Assembly: GCA_042408535.1 (NCBI GenBank)
Contig: JBHORA010000007.1
Span: 3,869-67,868, forward strand
DNA: 64,000 nucleotides
Reading direction: 5' to 3'
Source: BPIH01 sp042408535
GTDB lineage: Bacteria > Chloroflexota > Limnocylindria > Limnocylindrales > CSP1-4
Translations under genes and position numbers: made by a program
Notes under the pieces: generated by a model
The model's input: the letters and a program-made list of their open reading frames with translations, nothing else
Databases searched by the model: none
What the model was told of the DNA's origin: nothing
Shown: positions 1 to 7,196 of the stretch, piece by piece
How the letters are laid out: each line of letters starts with the position of its first letter
Numbering within the stretch: the first letter of the stretch is position 1

Positions 1-537
1 TGCCGCGACCCCGGTCCCGTTCGGCGCGATGACCTCGATCGTCGCTGCCACCGGGCGGGGGGCACAGGCCGGATCGCCCGGACGCTCGACCGGGCAGGTC
101 GGGCCGGCGAGGGCGGAGACCGACAGGGTCCCAGGTTGCCCGGTGATGTCGCCCGGGAGGAGTCCGGCCGGGAGCGGATCACCCGCCTCGTTGATGGCGA
201 TCACGGCGAGGGAGCGGTCGACGTCGACGTCGATCGTGTGTTCGTTGATGCAGCCAGCGGGGCAGTCGCCCCAGCCGAGGTGGAGTCGGACGCGAATGCC
301 GTCGCCCAGGGGGAGGACCTCGTACCAGCGATCCTGGCCGATGAGGCTCGGGTCGAGGGGGCCGAAGCCGCGGAAACGAGGGTCCGAGCCGAGGGCGACA
401 GCGACGGCCCGGACCTCGAACGGCAGGTCAACGGTCGGTGGGCTCGGGCTGGGTGTGGGTCCGCCGCCTCCGCAGGCGGCGGCGAGGAAGCCGGCGGCGA
501 GGCCGACGAGCATGAGCGAACGCGGTCGAACGTGCAT
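1..537 (-). CDS. Partial secreted lipoprotein, cut by the window edge
   Basis: Reads leftward from an ATG at 537 and is still open at base 1, so only the first 179 residues are visible. Residues 8-21 are a hydrophobic signal segment ending in a lipobox (FLAAAC, Cys22), followed by a Gly/Pro/Ser linker, which marks it as an exported lipoprotein. The rest contains a short Cys pair (CPAGC) and a second one near the edge but no family I recognise. The start was chosen because it is the first ATG giving a proper signal peptide; the ribosome site is weak. Function unknown. Confidence 0.7.
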   Translation of the reverse strand, partial: MHVRPRSLMLVGLAAGFLAAACGGGGPTPSPSPPTVDLPFEVRAVAVALGSDPRFRGFGPLDPSLIGQDRWYEVLPLGDGIRVRLHLGWGDCPAGCINEHTIDVDVDRSLAVIAINEAGDPLPAGLLPGDITGQPGTLSVSALAGPTCPVERPGDPACAPRPVAATIEVIAPNGTGVAA

Positions 538-580
538 GGCCCCCGGACGCCGCCGACCGGCCGCGGGTTCCGCCTCGGGT

Positions 581-680
581 GGCCCGCTCGATGGCGCCGT
601 GGCCCGCCCGATGGCCCGGGGCCCGCTCGATGGCGCCGGGGCCGCTCGATGGCCCGGGGCCCGCTCGATGGCGCCATGCC
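581..680. repeat. Five imperfect tandem copies of a 20-bp GC-rich unit
   Basis: Five head-to-tail copies of a unit close to GGCCCGCTCGATGGCGCCGG fill the gap between two leftward genes. Copies differ at a few positions and some lose or gain a base. Because the unit is 20 bp it shifts frame each copy, so it does not encode a peptide repeat. It explains the proline/arginine-rich open frames on both strands here, which are not genes. Confidence 0.85.
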
Positions 681-692
681 CCGCCCCCGCTC

Positions 693-965
693 TCAGCGGC
701 GCGGCGCCGCCGACGACCCGTCGCGGCGGACGACCCAGTGGATTGTTCGCCGGAGGACGTCGTCGACGGTTCGGACGCACTCGACGCTCGCCGCCGGGTA
801 GCCTGCCTCCCGGAGGAGGGCTTGAGCCCGGAGGGCGGCCGCCTGGCAGCTTCCACCGAGGGCGCCCTCGGCCTCGAGGGTCGCCCGGGCGCGTTCGAAG
901 GCGGCGACGAAGGCGGGGTCGTCCCAGGGGACGAGCTTCGCTTCGAGCTGGACCTCGGTCGTCAT
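693..965 (-). CDS. Small conserved-looking hypothetical protein (90 aa)
   Basis: The ATG at 965 sits behind a good ribosome site (GGAGGT, 9 nt upstream on the minus strand), so I prefer it to the upstream in-frame ATG at 1169, whose extra 68 residues are low-complexity. The product is soluble and mixed alpha/beta in character, with a central GGSCQAAALRAQALLREAGY segment and a C-terminal VDDVLRRTIHWVVRRDG strand-like segment. No domain is recognised. It is divergent from the MBL-fold gene that starts at 1178. Confidence 0.6.
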   Translation of the reverse strand: MTTEVQLEAKLVPWDDPAFVAAFERARATLEAEGALGGSCQAAALRAQALLREAGYPAASVECVRTVDDVLRRTIHWVVRRDGSSAAPRR

Positions 966-1177
966 CTGGCTCGCACCTCCGGTCTGATCGTACGCCCAGC
1001 GGGCGCGGGGCGAGAGGGCCGATCGGACCGATGGTGGCGAGCCGAGGTCCCGGACCCGAGGTCGCTTGGACCGCGACCCACCGAAGCCACACCCACCCTC
1101 ACGGATCGGGGTCGTCGGCGGTGGCTCACCCGAGCCGTCGGTCGCCCCACGATCGCGGATCGGGCACACTCTCCGCC

Positions 1178-1816
1178 ATGGAGCACCTGACCCGACCCGT
1201 CGGCCCCCTGGCGACGAACGTCCATCTCCTCGCCGACCCGACCTGGCGGGAAGCGATCGCCATCGACACCGCCATCCCGTCCCTGGCCTGGATCGCGGAC
1301 GAGCTCGCCGCCCGGGGCTGGTCCCTCCGGCTCATCGTCACGACCCACGGCCACTGGGACCACATGGGCGACAACGCGGCCGTCGCCGAGCACACCGGGG
1401 CCGCCATCGCCGTCCATCCCGACGACCGCTACCGGCTCCTCGACCCGCAGCCCCTCTTCGCTCCCTTCCCGATCCCGCCGTGCGTGCCGGCCGTCGATCT
1501 CGTCGAGGGCGGCGAGGTCCGCTTCGGGGCCGTTCGGCTCCGGGTCCTCCACACGCCGGGCCACACCGAGGGCTCGGTCTGCCTCTACGAGCCCGACCGC
1601 GGCCTCCTCTTCTCGGGCGACACCCTCTTCGCTGGCGGCTGGGGCCGGACGGACCTGCCGGGCGGATCGGAGGCGGCCATGGCCGAGTCGATCGCCCGGC
1701 TCTGCGAGCTCGAGGATCGGGTTCGGGTCCTGCCCGGCCACGGCCCGGAGACGACCATCGGCCGGGAGCGGGCCTGGATGGAGCTCGTCCGCCGCGAGGG
1801 TCGGCTCATCGCCTAG
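1178..1816 (+). CDS. MBL-fold metallo-hydrolase (glyoxalase II-like)
   Basis: A 212-residue metallo-beta-lactamase-fold hydrolase. The signature THGHWDHMGD (residues about 58-67) supplies HxHxDH metal ligands, with later ligands in HTPGHTEGS, FSGDTLF and LPGHGPET, the order expected for two-metal hydrolases of the glyoxalase II/YcbL group. Substrate cannot be told; a thioester or similar small ester is usual for the family. The ATG at 1178 is the first that starts at a folded domain; upstream in-frame sequence is low-complexity. Its stop overlaps that of the convergent GNAT gene by 4 bp (palindromic CTAG). Confidence 0.85.
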   Translation: MEHLTRPVGPLATNVHLLADPTWREAIAIDTAIPSLAWIADELAARGWSLRLIVTTHGHWDHMGDNAAVAEHTGAAIAVHPDDRYRLLDPQPLFAPFPIPPCVPAVDLVEGGEVRFGAVRLRVLHTPGHTEGSVCLYEPDRGLLFSGDTLFAGGWGRTDLPGGSEAAMAESIARLCELEDRVRVLPGHGPETTIGRERAWMELVRREGRLIA

Positions 1817-2835
1817 CTCGGCGACTCGTCGAGGGGCCGGCGGTAGACGGCGTACCGCATCGTCCTCCGGAAGCCGAGTCGCTCGTAGAGGGCGACGGCG
1901 CCGCTCGGGTTGTCGGCGTCGACGCCGAGGGCGGCCTCTTCGAGGCCCCGGGCTCGGAGGGCGGCCATCGCCCGGACCATGAGGGCCGTCGCCAGGCCGC
2001 GGCGGCGCCACGGACGCCGGACTCCAACGCTGTCGAGCCAGCCCCGGCGCCGCCCGAGCAACCGGTTCTCCGATTCCCGAACGATGACGATGACGACCCC
2101 GGCGACCTCGTCGCGGTCCCAGGCGACCTGCCAGAGGCCGAGGTCGGTCTCGGGGTCCTCGAGAACGGCCCGGACGTCCTCCTCGGTCAGCTCGGTGTGG
2201 CCCCAGTGGTCCCGAAAGGCCTCGGCGTCCGCTTCGATGATCCGGCGGGCCGTCTCCGGCGAGGCGGGGCGGAGCTCGAGACCGTCGGGCAGCGGTGCCG
2301 ACGGGAGGTCGTCGAGGCTCGGGCGGACCATGTCGAAGAAGGATCGAACCGGTCGAAAGCCCTCCCTTTCGAGGAGAGCGATGGCGCCCGCCTCGGTCTC
2401 GGCGAGCCAGGCGCTCGCCACCGGCGGACGCTCCGACGGCGCCGCGAGAGCGACGCCACGGGCCCGCTCGAGGGTGCGGCGGAGGAGGAACCGCCCGATC
2501 CCTCGCCGCCGGAGGTCCGGATCGACGACGCCCGAGAGCCAGTGAACCGGCGTGCCGTCGCTCTCGAGCTCCCGGTGGTGGCGGGCGAGGGCGACGAGCC
2601 TCCCGCCGAGTTCGGCCAGGACGAGGTCGGCCTCGAGGTCGAAGCCGGGGAGGGTCCGGAGCTCGTGGCGGACGAGATCCCCGGTCGTCCGCCGCTCGAT
2701 TCGATCGAAGGCGTAGGCCCGATTCTTCAGGTCGGCGACCGCCTCGGCGTCGGTGTCGCCGGCCCAGGGCCGGAGCCGGAGGCCGGGCATCGGCGGCTGG
2801 GGCGTGGCTGGGTTCAGGGTCGTTCGGTGGTCCAT
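1813..2835 (-). CDS. Double-domain GNAT acetyltransferase
   Basis: A 340-residue protein with two tandem GNAT folds. The N-terminal one carries an acetyl-CoA loop VVDPDLRRRGIGRFLL (about 102-117); the C-terminal one carries the stronger VGVRRPWRRRGLATALM and the typical ending VDADNPSGAVALYERLGFRRTMRY. The arrangement resembles mycothiol synthase and other tandem GNAT enzymes, but the acceptor cannot be assigned from sequence. It transfers an acyl group from acyl-CoA to an amine. It ends against the MBL gene with a 4-bp convergent overlap and lies just upstream of, and co-directional with, nothing further in this block; the ABC operon ends into its promoter region. Confidence 0.8.
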   Translation of the reverse strand: MDHRTTLNPATPQPPMPGLRLRPWAGDTDAEAVADLKNRAYAFDRIERRTTGDLVRHELRTLPGFDLEADLVLAELGGRLVALARHHRELESDGTPVHWLSGVVDPDLRRRGIGRFLLRRTLERARGVALAAPSERPPVASAWLAETEAGAIALLEREGFRPVRSFFDMVRPSLDDLPSAPLPDGLELRPASPETARRIIEADAEAFRDHWGHTELTEEDVRAVLEDPETDLGLWQVAWDRDEVAGVVIVIVRESENRLLGRRRGWLDSVGVRRPWRRRGLATALMVRAMAALRARGLEEAALGVDADNPSGAVALYERLGFRRTMRYAVYRRPLDESPS

Positions 2836-2890
2836 GCGAATCCCTTTCGTGGCCGGGCCTTTGGCGAGCGTCCCGGGTGCGGCGTGTTCC

Positions 2891-3691
2891 TCAACCGGCG
2901 CGCTTGAGGGCCCCGGTCCGCTTCGCGTGCCGCTCTGCCAGGCCGAAGGCCACTAGACCGGCCGGGACGAGGACGAGGCCCATGACGACGAGCGGGACGA
3001 GATCGTGGCCGAGCCTCGTGAGCGGGACGCCGTCGATGAGGCTGGCCCGGACGCCGTCGAGGACGTACGTCGCCGGCGACAGGCGGGCGAGGACCTGCAT
3101 CCAGGGCGGCAGGACGTCGATCGAGTAGTAGACACCCGAGACGACGAGGAGCGACGACTGGACGACGTAGATCATCTGGTCGCCCCGCTCCACGTAGAGG
3201 AGCGGCATGATGGCGGTGATCATCCCGATCCCGACGAAGCTGACCGAGCCGAGGGCGAGGACGGCCGCCGCGGCCCCGATATCGGCGTTCGAGAGGTCGA
3301 AGCCGAAGAAGGCGACGAGGACGGCGAAGACGACGGCCGTGTGGACGAGGCCGTAGCCGACGGCGTAGAGGCAGGAGCCGACGAGGTGGGCCCAGCGACG
3401 GATCGGGGCCATCATCGTGTATTCGAGGGTGCCCTCCCAGCGCTCGACGGCGATGGTCTCGGCGATCCAGGAGAAGACCACCGAGAGGTAGTTCCAGAGG
3501 ATCGCCCCGACCATGAGGATGAGGAGCAGGCGCCGGTCGCCCTGGTCGGCCCCGATGAGGGAGACCGACAGGGCACCGGCGGTGGAGTAGGCGAGGAAGG
3601 CGACCTCCCAGCCCCAGTAGCGGCGCGAGAGGAAGGCGTTCCGCTCGACGAAGGCATACGAGGCGCGGAGGTCGTGGAGCAAGGTCGTCAC
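2891..3691 (-). CDS. ABC-2 type transporter permease
   Basis: A 266-residue integral membrane protein with about six hydrophobic helices and the ABC-2 layout: an N-terminal cytoplasmic stretch (residues 1-25), paired helices, and the characteristic amphipathic segment before the last helices (LPPWMQVLARLSPATYVLDGVR, given here in part as LSPATYVLDG). It would form the membrane channel of an exporter with the ATPase encoded at 3968-4861. Its ATG overlaps the stop of the small basic gene by 4 bp, implying translational coupling. Substrate is unknown; lipids, polysaccharides, peptides and drugs are all possible for the family. Confidence 0.85.
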   Translation of the reverse strand: MTTLLHDLRASYAFVERNAFLSRRYWGWEVAFLAYSTAGALSVSLIGADQGDRRLLLILMVGAILWNYLSVVFSWIAETIAVERWEGTLEYTMMAPIRRWAHLVGSCLYAVGYGLVHTAVVFAVLVAFFGFDLSNADIGAAAAVLALGSVSFVGIGMITAIMPLLYVERGDQMIYVVQSSLLVVSGVYYSIDVLPPWMQVLARLSPATYVLDGVRASLIDGVPLTRLGHDLVPLVVMGLVLVPAGLVAFGLAERHAKRTGALKRAG

Positions 3692-3885
3692 GTCGTCCGT
3701 CTCCGTGGCGGCTCAGCGGCGATACGCTCGCCGAGCCGGATGAGGGAGCGGCCGATCGCCCGCCGGAGCGAGGGCTTGGGCGGGGTCGGTCGCGGCCGGA
3801 GCAGTCGCCGCCGGGCGGCGGCGTCGGCTTCTGCGGCCCGGAGCGCCTGAGCGATCCGGAGCCGATGGTCGGCATTCGCCTGCAC
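3688..3885 (-). CDS. Small basic protein between ABC ATPase and permease (65 aa)
   Basis: A strong ribosome site AAGGAGGTGA lies 5 nt before the GTG at 3885; an upstream GTG at 3894 overlaps that site and is not favoured. The product is Arg/Ala-rich, with a Pro-rich turn in the middle and a predicted amphipathic helix near the C-terminus (SLRRAIGRSLIRLGERIAAE). No transmembrane helix or known domain. The stop overlaps the permease ATG (ATGA), so the pair is translationally coupled. I infer a small accessory subunit or membrane-surface protein of the exporter, but nothing proves that. Confidence 0.65.
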   Translation of the reverse strand: MQANADHRLRIAQALRAAEADAAARRRLLRPRPTPPKPSLRRAIGRSLIRLGERIAAEPPRRRTT

Positions 3886-3967
3886 GGGTCTCACCTCCTT
3901 TCCGTGGCGTGTCGTGTGGTCGTGGGTGGAGCGGCGTGTCGTCCGCTGCGCGTCGGTCGTGCATCCG

Positions 3968-4861
3968 TCATCGGTCGCTCTCCGCTTCGTCGGCCGGTTC
4001 GTCGTCGAGGTCGACGTCGAGGTCCCGCCCGGTGAAGGCGAGGAAGGCGTTTTCGAGGGTGGCGGGGCCGCCGAACCGGTCGGCGGCGAGCCGGGCGACG
4101 TCGGCGGGCGGAGCGTCGACCACGATCCGTCCCCGATCGAGGATGGCGAGCCGATCGCAGAGCTCGGCGGCCTCGTCGAGGTCGTGGGTGGTCAGGAGGA
4201 CCGTCGTGTCGTGGGTCCGCCGGAGTTCGGCGACGAAGGCCTGGACGTCCCGCTTGCTCCGTGGATCGAGGCCCGTCGTCGGCTCGTCGAGGAGGAGGAG
4301 GGCCGGGCTCGTGAGGAGCGCCCGGGCCACGGCGACTTTCTGCTGCATCCCCCGGCTCAGTTGCTCCATCGGCCGGTCGAGCCGGCGGCGGTCGAGGCCG
4401 AGGCGCTCGAGGATCGTCGCCGCTCGCCGGTCAGCGACCCGGGGGTCGAGGCCGTAGAGACGGGCCGCGAAGCGGAGGTTCTCGAGGGGGCTGAGCTTCT
4501 TGAAGAAGGCAGCGTCGACGCTCACCCGGTTCAGGTGCCGCCGGACGACGAGCCCGTCCCGCTCGACGTCGTGGCCGAAGACGCGGATCCGGCCGGCGTC
4601 GAGGGTCAGGAGACCGGCGATGAGGCGAATGAGGGTCGACTTCCCCGAACCGTTCGCTCCGAGGATCCCGACGACACCGCCGCGCGGGACGACGAGGTCG
4701 ACGGCGTCGACGGCGACGATGGGCGCCCGCCGGCGGTTCGGCCGGAAGCGCTTGGTCGCCCCCACGATCTCGAGGGCGAGGGAGTTGGCTCCGGTGGCGG
4801 GTCGACCGGTCTCGCTCGAGCCGGGGGTTGCGGAGGGCGATGGGGAGATCGTCGTGGTCAT
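3968..4861 (-). CDS. ABC transporter ATP-binding protein
   Basis: A 297-residue nucleotide-binding subunit that powers the ABC-2 exporter encoded just downstream. Walker A is GANGSGKST (about residues 71-79), the signature is LSRGMQQKVAVARA, Walker B is LLLLDEPTTGLDP and the H-loop is TTHDLDEAAE. The form of the signature and the GLDP D-loop are typical of drug/polysaccharide exporter ATPases (CcmA/DrrA-type). The first 25 residues are Ser/Pro/Thr-rich and probably disordered. The ATG follows GGAGACGACG. Transcription is probably controlled by the leader at 5000-5206, whose terminator hairpin ends about 140 bp upstream of this start. Confidence 0.9.
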   Translation of the reverse strand: MTTTISPSPSATPGSSETGRPATGANSLALEIVGATKRFRPNRRRAPIVAVDAVDLVVPRGGVVGILGANGSGKSTLIRLIAGLLTLDAGRIRVFGHDVERDGLVVRRHLNRVSVDAAFFKKLSPLENLRFAARLYGLDPRVADRRAATILERLGLDRRRLDRPMEQLSRGMQQKVAVARALLTSPALLLLDEPTTGLDPRSKRDVQAFVAELRRTHDTTVLLTTHDLDEAAELCDRLAILDRGRIVVDAPPADVARLAADRFGGPATLENAFLAFTGRDLDVDLDDEPADEAESDR

Positions 4862-5006
4862 CGTCGTCTCCGGGGATCTCGCCTCGGGCGAGCTGGAAGG
4901 GGGCGACGTCGGGCCACGGTCGGCGGCCGTGGACCCACGTCCCGGGATCGGGATGGGCCGTTGGCCGTCGGGTCGCGACCCCGCGGTCGGGCGCGGGGCA
5001 CGAAGA

Positions 5007-5034
5007 AGCCGTGGGCCCAGGTGTGCCCACGGCT
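5007..5034 (-). terminator. Terminator-like hairpin in the ABC leader
   Basis: A perfect 10-bp inverted repeat AGCCGTGGGC / GCCCACGGCT with an 8-nt loop. Read on the minus strand the stem is followed by TTCTTCG, a weak U-rich tail, so it is more likely to act on leftward transcripts coming from the promoter at 5213-5242. Confidence 0.6.
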
Positions 5035-5076
5035 GAGTTGCTGCTCGGTCGGGCGGTCAGCCGCCCAGGAGCGGAC

Positions 5077-5151
5077 TCAGTGGGGCACACTCCTCCCGCC
5101 GACGCCGGGATCGACCGGCGTCCAGCGAAGCGCGCACAGGGTTCCTGCCAC
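5077..5151 (-). CDS. Putative 24-residue leader peptide
   Basis: GTG at 5151 lies exactly 6 nt after AGGAGG (5158-5163), one of the best ribosome sites in the window. The peptide begins VAGTLCALRW, is rich in Gly, Val, Pro and Arg, and stops at TGA 5079-5077, directly before a paired stem. No run of one amino acid is obvious, so if it controls attenuation the trigger may be ribosome stalling by an inhibitor rather than amino-acid shortage; that is inference. Confidence 0.5.
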   Translation of the reverse strand: MAGTLCALRWTPVDPGVGGRSVPH

Positions 5152-5212
5152 CGAGCACCTCCTGGTGAAACCTGCTGTGGGCCGGGGAACGGCGCCGGCC
5201 GAACGGGCGGCC

Positions 5213-5242
5213 AGTCTACGGGCTGCCGGGCCCCCCTGTCAA
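5213..5242 (-). promoter_or_regulatory. Sigma70-type promoter for the ABC leader
   Basis: On the minus strand TTGACA (5242-5237), an 18-nt spacer and TAGACT (5218-5213). The -35 is a perfect consensus match. The same 18-nt spacing occurs in the promoter-like sequences at 8170-8199, 24875-24904 and 32496-32525. Confidence 0.65.
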
Positions 5243-5271
5243 CAAGGTCCTGCGCCCGTGCCGGGCAGGCA

Positions 5272-5526
5272 AATGGAGGCAGCTGGTACGTCGATGCATT
5301 CTCGGTCGCTCGAACGGCCGGGTGCGTCGGATGCGGATCGATCGAATATCGCGGAACCGTGGACTGGGGCTACCGGGGCGTGTTCGACCCAACGGGCACC
5401 TTGTTCCATAATCGGCACGTGAATACCGTCACAGCCTTCGGCACGGGCCAGGCGCGGTGCACCTTCAGCATCACCTGGAGGAACTCGCTGCCCGGCTGGT
5501 CGCGACGGTTCATCTGCACGTCGTGA
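5272..5526 (+). pseudogene. C-terminal remnant of an unknown secreted-type protein
   Basis: About 84 codons that end at TGA 5524-5526 look coding but have no start nearby: the product contains GGSWYVDAFSVART, a CVGC pair, FDPTGTLFHNRHVNT and ends CTFSITWRNSLPGWSRRFICTS (partly quoted). Aromatic residues, Cys and AT-containing codons (tat, aat, gaa, cat) contrast with the neighbours' extreme third-position GC, suggesting a relic of transferred DNA. Upstream the frame runs into the structured leader, which is not protein-like. I do not recognise the family. Confidence 0.4.
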
Positions 5527-5540
5527 AGGAGGTACCCACC

Positions 5541-5915
5541 TTGATCACGATAGCCAAGCGCCTCGCCTGGGCCCTCGCCGGCACCCTCGTCGGCTTCGGG
5601 TTCCTGCGGCCCGTCGTCGGGCCCGTTCTGGGCCTCGTCGGCCTCGTCTTCGCGGTCGTCCTGGCCGAGATGCACCGTGAGGCGACCTGGCGTCTCGTCC
5701 CCTGGCTCGCCCTCGGGGCAGTCGTGACGGTCGCCGTCTTCGCCGGGGCCGACCTCGTGGCGCCCCAGCGCTGCACGCCCACCGGCTGCACGGAGCCGGT
5801 CGGCGCTCCCGTTCGACTCGCCGTCAGCCTCGTCATCGAGGTCATCTTGGTGGTCATCGGCGGCTGGGTCGAGTCCCGACGGGCTGCCTCGGCGGTGACT
5901 GGCCTGCGCGGCTAG
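5541..5915 (+). CDS. Small four-helix membrane protein of unknown function
   Basis: The TTG at 5541 is chosen because a strong ribosome site (AAGGAGGT, 5526-5533) sits 7 nt before it; upstream in-frame starts have none. The 124-residue product is almost entirely membrane: helices around residues 8-25, 26-43, 55-72 and 95-112, with a short loop containing two Cys (RCTPTGCTE) between the last two that would face the outside and might form a disulfide. No known domain. It stands alone between gene remnants and a convergent lipoprotein gene. Confidence 0.7.
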   Translation: MITIAKRLAWALAGTLVGFGFLRPVVGPVLGLVGLVFAVVLAEMHREATWRLVPWLALGAVVTVAVFAGADLVAPQRCTPTGCTEPVGAPVRLAVSLVIEVILVVIGGWVESRRAASAVTGLRG

Positions 5916-5960
5916 GTTGCGGTCGAGCCCAAAAGGAGCTGTGCGGCGCGGCCCGGTCGG

Positions 5961-5990
5961 GGACGCTTGGCTTTTCCGACGCCAGCGTCC
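5961..5990. terminator. Hairpin between convergent genes
   Basis: GGACGC-TTGGC ... GCCA-GCGTCC forms a 10-bp stem with one bulged T and a 9-nt loop. It lies between a rightward gene ending at 5915 and a leftward gene ending at 6036, where a bidirectional terminator is expected. There is no clear T-run on either side. Confidence 0.45.
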
Positions 5991-6035
5991 TCTCGGCGAT
6001 CGATCGCCGGTCGTCAGGTGACCCGGACGTCGTCC

Positions 6036-7196
6036 CTAGCGGAGGGGAGCCCAGGTCTGGCCGCCGTCCGCGCTATAGGCCAACGAGGTCGTGGACGTGC
6101 ACGATGCCTTCCCGCTCGGGCAGGACGAGCTGGCCACGACAGCGATGGCGCCACCGTCGGGGGTGAAGGCGACGCTGAGCGGGGCGCCGGGCAATCCGTT
6201 CGGGCTGACGAGGGTCGCCTGCTCGGCGCTCCCGAGGCGTCCGCTCACGACCTTCGAGCCATTCGGCCACAGCGCCAGCCACCGACCATCGGCGGCGATG
6301 GCCCCAGGGACGGTGAGCTGGAAGCCTGGATCGGGCGTCTCGATCGAGCCGAGCGGACGCCAGGAGCGTCCCCCGTCCGGCGTCACCCAGAAGGTCAGCG
6401 TCGCCTTGGTCTCGTCGGCCGAATGGGCGGTCACCGCCACGACGACCTCCCCCGTCTTGAGACCGACGGGTCGAGCGGCGGTCCAGAACTGGTCCTTGAC
6501 CGGGATCGCCAGGCGCTCCCAGGTCGAACCCGACGCCGAGGCGAAGAGCTGGTCGCCCATGACGCCCCCGACGAGCCAGAACCGATCGCCGGCCGCTGAG
6601 ACGTCGCCCCCGCTCGGCGCCCGCTCGACCGTCCAACCCTTCCCGGCATCGGCGGACGAGGCGGCCAGGGCGATGGACAGCTGGCTCCCGCTCGCCTCGT
6701 TGCCGAGGACGACGATCCGCTGCCCGATGGCGGCGACCCGAACGTCAGCCAGGCCCGTCGGCGAGGCTACCGACACCGGCTCCTCGGTGGCCCAGGAGGC
6801 ACCGCCATCGGCGGACCGCAGGACGAGGAGCGAATTCGGGTCGGGTGCCAGGGCGACCGTCACGGTGGTGCCGTCGACCGCGATCGCCTCGCTCGTCCAG
6901 CTCGACGGTCGGGGGATGGCGACCGGAGCGAGCCGACCACCGGCGACCTCGAAGAGGCCCTCCTCGGCCAGGACCCAGCTCGCCGCATCGCCTTGGGCCA
7001 GGATGACCCCGGTCAGGGGACCGCTCGGTGCCCCCGCGCTGGCCCCGACGGTCCCACCCGCCGCCGGTGTCGCCATCGCCCCAGGCCAAGCGGTGCACCC
7101 GCCGATGAGCAAGCCACCGAGGACGAGGAGCGCTCCGGTTGCCCAGGTCCGAAACCGCCCCTTTGGCGAGTTTGGCGAGGCGAGCGCGCGACGCAT
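6036..7196 (-). CDS. Asp-box (BNR/sialidase-like) beta-propeller lipoprotein
   Basis: Starts at the ATG at 7196, which overlaps the upstream stop as TGATG; this gives a lipoprotein signal (TWATGALLVLGGLLIGGC, residues about 17-34, Cys at the lipobox). The body has repeated Asp-box motifs: SADGGASWATEE, TPDGGRSWRPLG and SADGGQTWAPLR, the hallmark of sialidase/WD40-like/YCF48 propellers. It probably folds into an extracellular beta-propeller on the outer face of the membrane. No sialidase catalytic set is evident, so an enzymatic role should not be assumed. It is translationally coupled to the DUF1906 gene upstream and shares its promoter at 8170-8199. Confidence 0.75.
   Translation of the reverse strand: MRRALASPNSPKGRFRTWATGALLVLGGLLIGGCTAWPGAMATPAAGGTVGASAGAPSGPLTGVILAQGDAASWVLAEEGLFEVAGGRLAPVAIPRPSSWTSEAIAVDGTTVTVALAPDPNSLLVLRSADGGASWATEEPVSVASPTGLADVRVAAIGQRIVVLGNEASGSQLSIALAASSADAGKGWTVERAPSGGDVSAAGDRFWLVGGVMGDQLFASASGSTWERLAIPVKDQFWTAARPVGLKTGEVVVAVTAHSADETKATLTFWVTPDGGRSWRPLGSIETPDPGFQLTVPGAIAADGRWLALWPNGSKVVSGRLGSAEQATLVSPNGLPGAPLSVAFTPDGGAIAVVASSSCPSGKASCTSTTSLAYSADGGQTWAPLR

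Larger units (their letters stand above)
5000..5206 (-). promoter_or_regulatory. Putative leader attenuator ahead of the ABC exporter operon
   Basis: From a near-consensus promoter at 5213-5242, a transcript of about 200 nt would start near 5206 and reach a terminator-like hairpin at 5007-5034. In between are a short reading frame with an excellent ribosome site (5077-5151), a perfect hairpin at 5101-5122 (GACGCCGG/CCGGCGTC) inside that frame, and a stem starting at the peptide's stop (CTGAGT/ACTCAG enclosing GGGCGG/CCGCCC, about 5035-5080). Promoter, peptide and terminator in this order are the parts of a ribosome-mediated attenuator. I do not recognise a known riboswitch or T-box motif. It could also be a free-standing small RNA. 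Confidence 0.55.

Noticed and set aside
581..680. CRISPR array
   Set aside because: Repeats are contiguous with no spacers; none of the repeats in this window has the repeat-spacer pattern and no cas genes occur.
29..1177. Long rightward frame extending the MBL hydrolase upstream
   Set aside because: Composition is Arg/Pro/Gly low-complexity and it runs across a tandem repeat and two leftward genes; typical of a GC-rich shadow frame.
5000..5242. T-box, 6S RNA, SRP RNA or tmRNA in the hairpin-rich leader
   Set aside because: No T-box GGTGGNACC, no SRP GGAAGG-AGCA core, no tRNA-like ends and no 6S-like closing stem could be found on either strand.
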